Assembly: GCA_013288465.1 (NCBI GenBank)
Contig: JABDBT010000027.1
Span: 1-24,815, forward strand
DNA: 24,815 nucleotides
From: Bacteroidota bacterium
GTDB lineage: Bacteria > Bacteroidota > Bacteroidia > Sphingobacteriales > Sphingobacteriaceae
Direction of reading: 5' to 3'
In this document: piece after piece, positions 16,462-22,799 of the stretch
Position numbering within the stretch: the first letter of the stretch is position 1
Layout: each line of letters begins with the position of its first letter
Notes under the pieces: generated by a model
Database searches by the model: none
What the model saw: the letters and a program-made list of their open reading frames with translations, nothing else
Told to the model about the DNA's origin: nothing
Made by a program: the position numbers and the translations under genes

Positions 16462-17571
16462 ATGAAAATAGCGTTCATCTGTAGTTCACTTGAGCCGGGC
16501 CATGATGGTGTGGGTGACTATACCCGTTGCCTTGCTGCCGCATTAATTAAGCAGGGTAACGATATTGCCATATTATCAATAAGCGATAAGAATATTAATG
16601 AAGTTACTACAAATATTCAGCAATGTGACGGTGTTGAGGTCCGGGTTATGCGCATCCCTTTTTTTTATGATAAAACGGAACGTTCAAAACATGCCAAAAA
16701 TTGGATAGATCAATTTGACCCTCAATGGGTGAGTTTGCAGTTTGTGCCTTTTGGATTTCATTCAAAAGGATTAACTATTGGATTAAGCAAATTTTTATTA
16801 TCAATAAATTCAACCAGGCCATGGCATATTATGTTTCATGAGCTATGGGTGGGTATGGAATATGAAACTTCTCAAAAATTGATATGGTGGGGCAGGGTTC
16901 AACGGTTTTTGATAAAGTCTATGATAGCTAATTTAAAGCCATGGGCTATCCACACACAAACAATTTTATATCAGTTGCAACTGGCAAAACTGGGGTTTGA
17001 GGCCCAATATTTACCCATTTTTTCAAATATTCCGATCATTGATAAAGCTATTGTTGAAGATACGAAAGTAAAAAGATTGCTTGTTTTTGGAGAAATACAC
17101 CAGGGCGCGCCTATTGACAGCCTGGCTAAAGACGTAGCTGCTTACATGGGAAAAAACCAGGTTAAAATCATTTTGACATTTTTAGGCCGGTCAAATGAAA
17201 AAGAACGTAACAGGTGGATAGACGCATGGGAATCAAACGGTTTGGAAGTTGAATTATTAGGCGAACGACCTGCAGAACGAATAGCCGAAGTTTTTAGCAA
17301 GGCAAAATTGGGTATATCCCTTACAGCATTTGCCATCAGCGATAAAAGTGGTTCGGTTGCTGCCATGAGGGCTTTTGGTTTGAAAATACTATGCCTTTCG
17401 CGGCCATGGAGCCCTCGTGGTTTTAATGGTTTTGAACTGCCTGCTGATATATTTAATTATACTGCCGGAAGTTTTGAAACATTTATGGACGCTAAGCAAA
17501 ATGATTCCCCGGTTTGCGATGCGCCCGAAATTGCCCTAAAATTGCTAAATGATTTAAAATCGGTTGTTTGA
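16462..17571 (+). CDS. Glycosyltransferase, GT4-like
   Basis: A 369-residue GT-B protein. The opening IAFICSSLEPGHDGVGDYTR with its glycine-rich loop and then CLAAALIKQGNDIAILSI is a standard GT4 N-terminus. WHIMFHELWVGME follows in the first domain. The second domain begins at KRLLVFGEIHQGAPIDSL, continues with KIILTFLGRSNEKERNRW and VELLGERPAERIAEVFSKA, and ends in the donor-loop region SLTAFAISDKSGSVAAMRAF. Ser/Lys/Ser and the SVAAMRAFG helix replace a textbook E-x7-E motif, as in several mycobacterial-like and plant-like GT4 relatives. It is the last gene of the glycan locus. After its TGA the sequence moves into the 9-nt repeat array and then nuoH, and no strong intrinsic terminator is visible, so read-through into nuoH cannot be ruled out. 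Confidence 0.82.
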   Translation: MKIAFICSSLEPGHDGVGDYTRCLAAALIKQGNDIAILSISDKNINEVTTNIQQCDGVEVRVMRIPFFYDKTERSKHAKNWIDQFDPQWVSLQFVPFGFHSKGLTIGLSKFLLSINSTRPWHIMFHELWVGMEYETSQKLIWWGRVQRFLIKSMIANLKPWAIHTQTILYQLQLAKLGFEAQYLPIFSNIPIIDKAIVEDTKVKRLLVFGEIHQGAPIDSLAKDVAAYMGKNQVKIILTFLGRSNEKERNRWIDAWESNGLEVELLGERPAERIAEVFSKAKLGISLTAFAISDKSGSVAAMRAFGLKILCLSRPWSPRGFNGFELPADIFNYTAGSFETFMDAKQNDSPVCDAPEIALKLLNDLKSVV

Positions 17572-17604
17572 TCAATTTATTAAACGGTTAGTCAAAAAAC
17601 GTTT

Positions 17605-17668
17605 GCAACCCTTCCAACCTCTCTAACCTTTCCAACACTTTCCAACATCTACAACAACTCCAACCTTT
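17605..17668 (+). repeat. Degenerate 9-nt tandem repeat array upstream of nuoH
   Basis: About seven tandem units with consensus close to CCAACCTTT: GCAACCCTT, CCAACCTCT, CTAACCTTT, CCAACACTT, CCAACATCT (after one extra T), ACAACAACT and CCAACCTTT. The strand is nearly G-free and purine-poor in G, giving a strong base-composition bias. It is not part of any gene. It lies between the last glycosyltransferase (stop at 17571) and the nuoH start (17712), just before a candidate -7 box. The 140-bp gap holds nothing else I can support. Confidence 0.8.
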
Positions 17669-17687
17669 AAAACCAATCTCTAATCAC

Positions 17688-17695
17688 TATCTTTG
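17688..17695 (+). promoter_or_regulatory. Candidate Bacteroidota -7 box for nuoH
   Basis: TATCTTTG followed by C matches TAnnTTTG, the Bacteroidota -7 element, and sits 16 nt before the TTG start of nuoH. Transcription would begin around 17700-17704, leaving a leader of only about 10 nt. The expected -33 TTG is not seen at 19-21 nt spacing, since the 9-nt repeat array occupies that place. If real, nuoH-N has its own promoter independent of nuoA-G. Confidence 0.5.
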
Positions 17696-17711
17696 CCACA
17701 AAGCAAGCTAA

Positions 17712-18782
17712 TTGAACTTTTACCTTACATATATCCTCGTAGCGATAGGTCTTTTCGCGTTTTCGGCGTTATTCGCGCTGTTTGGTGTTTATGCCGAGCG
17801 TAAGGTGTCTGCGTTTATACAAGACAGGCTTGGCCCTACCGAAACCGGTAAATACGGCACCCTGCAAACCTTTGCCGATATATTAAAGCTGGTTCAAAAA
17901 GAATTGATTATCCCCGCCGCCGCCGATAAACTATTATTTATGATGGCCCCGGCTATTATTTTCATATCGGTTTATTTAGGCTTTGCCGCGTTGCCCTGGG
18001 CATCGGGTTTGGCGCCCTCAAAATTAAACTTAGGGTTATATTATATTTTCGCCATTATCTCTATCGAAACCCTGGGCATATTAATGGCCGGATGGGGATC
18101 AAACAATAAATACTCCATATTGGGCGCCATGCGCTCGGCCGCGCAGATCATATCTTACGAAATACCTGCGGGTTTCGCGTTAATATCGGTAGTGATGATA
18201 GCCCAGACTTTAAACCTGCAGGACATCGCCACGCAGCAGGGTATATTATCAACAGAAAAGATCAAATTTCTGGGCTACTGGGACGTTTCATCAGCAGGAG
18301 GGATAATGGCCTGGAATATTTTCAGGGCGCCGCATTTGCTTATCGCGTTTGTGATCTATTTCATAGCTTCATTAGCTGAAAGTAACCGCGCACCGTTTGA
18401 CATACCCGAAGCTGAATCTGAACTGGTTTCGGGTTTCCATACCGAATATTCGGGCCTGCGGTTCGGGCTGATATTTTTGGCTGAATATTCCATGATGTTC
18501 ATGGTATCAATGGTAGGCGTGATATTGTTTTTAGGCGCGTGGAACACACCGTTGCCCAATATGGGCCCGGTACACCTGGCCGACTGGACAACCAGCACAG
18601 TATGGGGGATAATTTGGATAGCACTAAAATCATTAACGCTGGTAGGCATACAAATGTGGATTAGGTGGACAATGCCCCGCCTACGCGTAGATCAGTTGAT
18701 GAATTTATGCTGGAAAGTGTTAACCCCACTGGCTTTTGCCTGTATGTTAATATCTGGGATATGGCGATTGTTTATGATGTAG
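17712..18782 (+). CDS. nuoH: NADH-quinone oxidoreductase subunit H (complex I, membrane)
   Basis: A 356-residue inner-membrane subunit that joins the peripheral arm of complex I to the membrane arm and forms part of the quinone chamber. About eight helices are visible. Hallmarks include [16 protein letters not shown] near residues 27-42, [29 protein letters not shown] and the NuoH signature [19 protein letters not shown] followed by [12 protein letters not shown]. The length is usual (E. coli NuoH 325). The start is TTG at 17712: the triplet immediately upstream is an in-frame TAA, no in-frame ATG lies before the conserved N-terminal region, and [14 protein letters not shown] is a normal NuoH start. 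The gene follows a glycan locus rather than nuoG, so the usual nuo order is interrupted here. The coding sequence is visibly more GC-rich than the glycan genes. Confidence 0.97.
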   Translation: MNFYLTYILVAIGLFAFSALFALFGVYAERKVSAFIQDRLGPTETGKYGTLQTFADILKLVQKELIIPAAADKLLFMMAPAIIFISVYLGFAALPWASGLAPSKLNLGLYYIFAIISIETLGILMAGWGSNNKYSILGAMRSAAQIISYEIPAGFALISVVMIAQTLNLQDIATQQGILSTEKIKFLGYWDVSSAGGIMAWNIFRAPHLLIAFVIYFIASLAESNRAPFDIPEAESELVSGFHTEYSGLRFGLIFLAEYSMMFMVSMVGVILFLGAWNTPLPNMGPVHLADWTTSTVWGIIWIALKSLTLVGIQMWIRWTMPRLRVDQLMNLCWKVLTPLAFACMLISGIWRLFMM

Positions 18783-18829
18783 TGAGCAGGCAGTTGTGAG
18801 CTGTTAATTTGTTAAGTTTAAAATATTTT

Positions 18830-18862
18830 AGATTTGACAACTTTTAAAAAGTTGTCAAATCT
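18830..18862 (+). repeat. 33-nt perfect palindrome in the nuoH-nuoI gap
   Basis: A 16-nt arm beginning AGATTTGACAACTTTT is followed by one central A and its exact reverse complement ending in AAATCT (positions 18830-18845 and 18847-18862). As RNA it can form a long hairpin, which the sequence CTTTTAC follows. It lies in a 144-bp gap between nuoH and nuoI where tight spacing is usual. Candidates are a dispersed intergenic palindrome, a partial terminator/attenuator or an mRNA stability element. The arms are low in GC, so terminator strength would be modest. Confidence 0.85.
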
Positions 18863-18926
18863 TTTACAAGAAGATCAAATCATCAGGTAAATCATAAAAA
18901 TCCTACGAATCAAGGTTCAAACAATA

Positions 18927-19514
18927 ATGATCAAACGCACGCTAAACGGATTTATAACTACATGGCGGGGGCTAACCCTTACCCTGAAACACCTTTTTGC
19001 GTCAAACGCCAAAAGGAAGGTCATATCTGTAAGCGATGGTAATTATTTTAAGCAGTTGGAAGGCACCAATACCATACAATATCCTCACCAAAAACTGCCC
19101 GTGCCCGAAGTTGGCCGCTACCAGTTGGACGTAGAAATGGACGACTGTATTGTTTGCGACCTTTGCGCTAAAATTTGCCCGGTTGATTGTATTGATATTG
19201 AAGCCATAAAAGCTACGGAAGCTATTGGGCAAACATCCGATGGTACTACCAAACGCCTGTATGCCGCTAAGTTTGATATCGACATGGCTAAATGTATGTA
19301 TTGCGGGTTATGCACTATAGTTTGCCCCACCGAATGTATTATAATGACCAACCAATATAATAAAAGTGTATTTGAGATAAGCCAGCTAACGTACGAGTTT
19401 AGCGATATGACACCCGAAGATGCTGCCGAAAAAAGGAAATTGATAGAAGCGCAACAGGCAGAAAAACAGGCGGCAAAATTAGCCGCTATGCAGAAAAAGG
19501 AGGGCGAAGTATGA
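18927..19514 (+). CDS. nuoI: NADH-quinone oxidoreductase subunit I (2x[4Fe-4S])
   Basis: A 195-residue iron-sulfur subunit of the peripheral arm that passes electrons through clusters N6a and N6b toward N2. Two ferredoxin-type motifs are intact: CIVCDLCAKIC (Cys74, 77, 80, 84, then Pro) and CMYCGLCTIVC (Cys123, 126, 129, 133, then Pro). The N-terminal helix with TWRGLTLTLKHLF is typical for membrane contact. The C-terminal 30 residues are charged and rich in Lys, Glu and Ala, longer than some homologues. The last four bases overlap the nuoJ start in an ATGA arrangement, so translation is coupled. The ATG at 18927 gives the standard NuoI N-terminus (MIKRTLNGFITTWRG). Confidence 0.97.
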   Translation: MIKRTLNGFITTWRGLTLTLKHLFASNAKRKVISVSDGNYFKQLEGTNTIQYPHQKLPVPEVGRYQLDVEMDDCIVCDLCAKICPVDCIDIEAIKATEAIGQTSDGTTKRLYAAKFDIDMAKCMYCGLCTIVCPTECIIMTNQYNKSVFEISQLTYEFSDMTPEDAAEKRKLIEAQQAEKQAAKLAAMQKKEGEV

Positions 19515-20056
19515 CTTTAGCACAAGGGCTTTTTTATGTAACGAGCTTTATTGTATTAGGTTCGGCGGTATTTGTGGCGGCTACGAAGAATTTGGTGCGG
19601 TCGGTGTTTATGTTTTTTATAACGCTGTTTGCGCTGGCCGGTTTATATGTTTTGGCCCTGGCCGATTTTGTGGCCATCACTCAAATTGTGATCTATGTGG
19701 GTGGTATATTGGTGCTTATTTTGTTCGCCTTTATGCTATCGGGTAAACAAACCCTAAATGCTTTACAGCAAACCGGTAAGTTTATCAGCTGGCGTAAAAT
19801 GCCTGCGCTGGCGGTAGCGCTACTATTTTTTGTGGTAATGCTGAATGTGGTGTTAAAAATAGACGCGGATAATTTAAGCTGGATAAAGGATGCCGTTATC
19901 ACAAAAAATGTGATCGCCTCAAATGATTTGGTGACAGATAATATCGGGATAAATTTAATGACGCGGTATTTATTGCCTTTTGAAGCCATATCCATATTGT
20001 TAATGGTGGCCTTAATTGGCGCGGCACATTTATCGCGGAAGGAGGAAACACAATGA
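19511..20056 (+). CDS. nuoJ: NADH-quinone oxidoreductase subunit J
   Basis: A 181-residue membrane subunit of complex I with five predicted helices. The first helix region (LFYVTSFIVLGSAVFVAATK) is followed by NLVRSVFMFFITLFALAGLY, then YVLALADFVAITQIVIYVGG, which is the conserved NuoJ/ND6 core containing the helix with a pi-bulge in known structures. A charged linker and the final helices follow (ALAVALLFFVVMLNVVL and PFEAISILLMVALIGAAHLS). The length matches E. coli NuoJ (184). ATGA overlaps occur at both ends, with nuoI upstream and nuoK downstream, a hallmark of the nuo operon. Nothing in the sequence looks broken or unusual. Confidence 0.97.
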   Translation: MTLAQGLFYVTSFIVLGSAVFVAATKNLVRSVFMFFITLFALAGLYVLALADFVAITQIVIYVGGILVLILFAFMLSGKQTLNALQQTGKFISWRKMPALAVALLFFVVMLNVVLKIDADNLSWIKDAVITKNVIASNDLVTDNIGINLMTRYLLPFEAISILLMVALIGAAHLSRKEETQ

Positions 20057-20358
20057 TAACCCTCACCGATTTTTTAATAGTAAGCGCTGCCCTGTTTTGC
20101 ATAGGCTTATACATGATCGTATCAAAACGCAACGCCATACAAATATTAATAGGCATTGAGCTAATGCTGAACGCCGCCATTTTAAACCTGGTAGCCTTTG
20201 GCAAGTACGATAAGCTAAATAACAGCGGGCAGGTATTTGCCTTATTCGCCATTGTACTGGCCGCCGCAACAACAGCCGTTGCATTAGCCATTATACTAAA
20301 CGTGTACAGGCGTTATAAAACAATTGACCCGGGAGAGATTAATAGGTTAAAGGATTGA
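20053..20358 (+). CDS. nuoK: NADH-quinone oxidoreductase subunit K
   Basis: A 101-residue three-helix membrane subunit (homologue of ND4L) in the proton-translocation chain between NuoJ/A and NuoN. The first conserved membrane glutamate is present as Glu36 in LIGIELMLNAA. The second, Glu72 in E. coli within LAAAEAS, aligns here with Thr73 in IVLAAATTAVALAII, so the side chain is missing. The remainder is normal: the basic loop SKRNA between helices 1 and 2 is present, and the C-terminal YRRYKTIDPGEINRLKD is the expected soluble tail. The length equals the E. coli protein to within one residue. It overlaps nuoJ by four bases and is followed by a 235-bp gap holding an inverted-repeat element. 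Confidence 0.96.
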   Translation: MITLTDFLIVSAALFCIGLYMIVSKRNAIQILIGIELMLNAAILNLVAFGKYDKLNNSGQVFALFAIVLAAATTAVALAIILNVYRRYKTIDPGEINRLKD

Positions 20359-20411
20359 GATTTTAATAAAAATGAAACATTGATAATATACCAGAACAAA
20401 ATCTAAACTGC

Positions 20412-20545
20412 CGTCATTGCGAGGAACGAAGCAATCTCTGCACATGCTAATCAAACACCAGAAATTTGTTGGTGAGGAAAAGCCGCAGGACATACAAAGC
20501 TCGTTACCTATCTCATTAGAGATTGCTTCGTTCCTCGCAATGACG
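20412..20545 (+). repeat. 134-bp element with 28-bp perfect inverted terminal repeats (nuoK-nuoL gap)
   Basis: CGTCATTGCGAGGAACGAAG and the next eight bases (20412-20439) recur as an exact reverse complement at 20518-20545. The 78-bp interior has no start-to-stop gene and nothing I recognise. From memory, sequences of this CGTCATTGCGAGGAnCGAAG kind are dispersed intergenic repeats seen in many bacteria. The layout resembles a MITE-like element or a stable hairpin spacer. No convincing target-site duplication directly abuts it. The rest of the gap (20359-20411 and 20546-20593) holds only the small upstream ORF reported separately. Confidence 0.88.
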
Positions 20546-20562
20546 TTCTTTTAAACTATTGG

Positions 20563-20592
20563 ATGGACATAATTAAAGCGTATAACAAATAA
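20563..20592 (+). other. Possible 9-codon upstream ORF ending next to the nuoL start
   Basis: ATG at 20563 opens MDIIKAYNK and stops at TAA 20590-20592, a single base before the TTG start codon of nuoL at 20594. Such an arrangement could allow reinitiation or translational coupling, which would help a weak TTG start. The peptide shows no recognisable motif and a 9-codon ORF occurs easily by chance. Confidence 0.25.
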
Positions 20593-20593
20593 T

Positions 20594-22660
20594 TTGCAAA
20601 CATACCTGCCATACAACGATTCATTAACCCTGCTTTTAGCATTGGCGGCGGTGCTGTTGCCTTTACTGGCGTTTGTGGTTAATTGCTGCCTGCCGGGTAA
20701 GGGTAATAAAGCTGCGGGCTGGGTATCTACATTGGCAATTTTGGGAAGCTGTATTTTGTCGGTAATGGTTTTTGCCAAAATATGGAACAGCCACCAGGTT
20801 CATTCACAACAACTTTGGTTTACCATTGGTAACAGCAAAATATACGCGGGTATTTTATTGAATAACCTTTCGGCATTAATGCTGCTGCTGGTTTCGGTTA
20901 TAGCGTTGCCGGTGCATATTTACTCAACCGCCTATATGCGGCACGATGAGCGGTATAAGCGTTATTTTACCTATCTCAGCTTTTTTAGTTTCAGTATGCT
21001 GGCGCTGGTGGTGGCCGATAACCTGTTGCTGTTTTATGTTTTTTGGGAACTGGTTGGGTTTTCGTCATACCTGTTAATAGGCTTTTGGTTTACCAAAGAA
21101 GCAGCGATACTGGCCAATAAAAAAGCCTTCATCATGAACCGCATTGGCGATGTTGGCCTGTTAATAGCTATCATGATCTTGTTCGCTCTATTCCGTTCGT
21201 TTGATATCGATCAGCTTTTTGGCACCGGCGGATTGGTGAGCCAATCGATGGTAAAATACGGTTTTTGGGTTACTGCCACACGGGTTGAACCTGTGCTATG
21301 GCAATACGTTGCCTGCGGCGGCATATTTTTGGCGGTTGCCGCAAAATCGGCACAGTTCCCGCTGCATACCTGGCTGCCCGATGCTATGGAAGGGCCAACA
21401 TCAGTTTCTGCACTCATTCATGCCGCTACCATGGTGGCGGCCGGGGTGTTTTTACTGGGCCGCGTTTATCCGCTGTTTACAACAACCGAGTTAGATATAT
21501 TGGCAGCCGTTGGTTGTTTCACGGCCTTTATGGCCGCCACCATCGCGCTTACTCAAAACGACCTGAAACGCATTTTGGCCTATTCAACCATATCACAGTT
21601 GGGGTATATGATCATGGCTATGGGCATTGGCGCTTATGCCTCGTCATTTTTTCACTTAATAACACACGCGTTTTTTAAGTGCCTGTTGTTTTTGGTGGCA
21701 GGCATTGTAATACACCAAATGCAGCATATTAAGGATGACAACAATTTAGACATCGACCCTCAAAATATTTTAAATATGGGCGGCTTGCGTAAAAAGCTAC
21801 CGTTCACTTTTATTGCCGCTATTATTGGTAGCGTGGCCCTGGTAGGCTTGCCGTTTACTTCGGGCTATTTATCAAAAGATGGCATTTTGGTACAAGCTTT
21901 TGACTGGGCCGATGGTAAAAGCCTTTGGTTTAAACTCATACCCATAGGCGCTGTGCTTACCACCTGGCTGACCGCGTTTTATGTTGCACGGTTAATAGTG
22001 AAAGTGTTTTTTGGCAAACTTAAATTACAAAAAGCGCACCAGCATATCAATATCCATATCAGCGATGGGGGATGGCAGTACAAATTACCGCTGGCGTTAC
22101 TCGCTATTGCCTCTTTGTTTCCATTATTTTCGTTAAACCCGGTTATATATGAACGGGCGTGGTTATTTACGGGTTTAGGTCCTTCCAATCTTTTAGAGCG
22201 GGTAAATATCTACCATACCATTATCCCGGTAGGGGTAAATATTTTAAGCCTGTTTGTGATCTATGCCGGATACGCCTTTTACCTGAAGCGTAAGGACAAC
22301 CCGTTCCCGCAAAGCGGATTTTTATACCGCTTATCCTACAACCAATGGTATTTTGATGAGCTATACACCATAGCCATTGTAAAACCTGTAATGATGTTAA
22401 GCAAGGCCGTATCCTGGTTTGACCGCAAAGGTATTGACGGCTTTATCAACCTGTTGCCGCGCGTAACGCTGTTTACCGCTAAAATAGCTGCCTGGTTTGA
22501 TTATTATATTATTGACGGTATAACCCGTTTGCTTGCCTATATTGTAGAAAGTATTGGCAATTTTGTACGCGGTTTTCAAAGTGGTAAAATTCAATATTAC
22601 CTGTTTAGTATGCTGGTAATTATATTGGTATTGTTTATTTATTTAGGTTTGAAATTTTAG
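20594..22660 (+). CDS. nuoL: NADH-quinone oxidoreductase subunit L
   Basis: A 688-residue antiporter-like subunit at the distal end of the complex I membrane arm. Core motifs are intact: LFYVFWELVGFSSYLLIG with Glu152 (the conserved helix-5 glutamate), AVAAKSAQFPLHTWLPDAM with Lys251, and EGPTSVSALIHAATMVAAG. Further along are LAYSTISQLGYMIMAMG and HAFFKCLLFLVAG with conserved Lys. The C-terminal region contains the lateral helix and final anchor. At 688 residues it is longer than E. coli NuoL (613), as is usual in Bacteroidota. The start is TTG at 20594: an in-frame TAA lies at 20570, the intervening triplets contain no ATG, and MQTYLPYNDSLTLLLALAAV is a normal N-terminus. It follows a 235-bp gap, large for this operon. 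Confidence 0.97.
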   Translation: MQTYLPYNDSLTLLLALAAVLLPLLAFVVNCCLPGKGNKAAGWVSTLAILGSCILSVMVFAKIWNSHQVHSQQLWFTIGNSKIYAGILLNNLSALMLLLVSVIALPVHIYSTAYMRHDERYKRYFTYLSFFSFSMLALVVADNLLLFYVFWELVGFSSYLLIGFWFTKEAAILANKKAFIMNRIGDVGLLIAIMILFALFRSFDIDQLFGTGGLVSQSMVKYGFWVTATRVEPVLWQYVACGGIFLAVAAKSAQFPLHTWLPDAMEGPTSVSALIHAATMVAAGVFLLGRVYPLFTTTELDILAAVGCFTAFMAATIALTQNDLKRILAYSTISQLGYMIMAMGIGAYASSFFHLITHAFFKCLLFLVAGIVIHQMQHIKDDNNLDIDPQNILNMGGLRKKLPFTFIAAIIGSVALVGLPFTSGYLSKDGILVQAFDWADGKSLWFKLIPIGAVLTTWLTAFYVARLIVKVFFGKLKLQKAHQHINIHISDGGWQYKLPLALLAIASLFPLFSLNPVIYERAWLFTGLGPSNLLERVNIYHTIIPVGVNILSLFVIYAGYAFYLKRKDNPFPQSGFLYRLSYNQWYFDELYTIAIVKPVMMLSKAVSWFDRKGIDGFINLLPRVTLFTAKIAAWFDYYIIDGITRLLAYIVESIGNFVRGFQSGKIQYYLFSMLVIILVLFIYLGLKF

Positions 22661-22690
22661 ATATGAGATACGAGATTTTAGATAGGAGAT
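22656..22690 (+). repeat. Left heptamer array (consensus xxGAGAT)
   Basis: Five 7-nt units: TTTAGAT, ATGAGAT, ACGAGAT, TTTAGAT, AGGAGAT. The first unit overlaps the nuoL stop codon (TAG at 22658-22660). The units are reverse-complementary in kind to the CTCACAT array at 22739-22787; ATATGAGAT at 22661-22669 exactly matches the reverse complement of 22772-22780. Confidence 0.75.
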
Positions 22691-22701
22691 TTAAAAATGG
22701 T

Positions 22702-22730
22702 TATTCATCGGCTTTAAAGCGCGATGAATA
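22702..22730 (+). repeat. Hairpin at the centre of the nuoL-nuoM gap
   Basis: TATTCATCG (22702-22710) and CGATGAATA (22722-22730) are exact reverse complements, and the inner GCTTTAAAGC (22711-22720) is self-complementary, leaving one G (22721) as a bulge. It sits between two inverted heptamer arrays and forms the apex of a larger potential stem. Confidence 0.8.
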
Positions 22731-22738
22731 TCTTACGC

Positions 22739-22794
22739 CTCACATCCCACATCTCACATCTCATGTCTCACATCTCATATCTCCCATCTCAAAA
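22739..22794 (+). repeat. Right heptamer array (consensus CTCACAT)
   Basis: Seven clean 7-nt units followed by a partial eighth: CTCACAT, CCCACAT, CTCACAT, CTCATGT, CTCACAT, CTCATAT, CTCCCAT, then CTCAAAA. It ends six bases before the nuoM ATG at 22800, occupying the place of a ribosome-binding site; no Shine-Dalgarno sequence is present, which is common in Bacteroidota. It is G-poor and pyrimidine-rich, opposite in sense to the left array. Confidence 0.85.
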
Positions 22795-22799
22795 CAAAG

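Noticed and set aside
19899..20291. A 130-codon antisense open frame over nuoJ and nuoK
   Set aside because: It lies fully opposite two strongly conserved overlapping genes and its translation resembles no protein; it is a composition artefact.
20404..20557. TAAACT on both sides of the 134-bp inverted-repeat element as a target-site duplication
   Set aside because: The copies do not abut the ends (two bases away on the left, six on the right), so the match of a 6-mer in AT-rich DNA is probably chance.
20591..20597. TAATTTG next to the nuoL start as a -7 promoter box
   Set aside because: It has one base too few between TA and TTTG and overlaps the start codon, so it does not fit the consensus or leave room for a leader.
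22739..22787. Regular repeated units looked at first like a CRISPR array
   Set aside because: Units are 7 nt with no spacers of constant length and no cas genes nearby; this is a simple tandem array. The same applies to the 9-nt array at 17605-17668.
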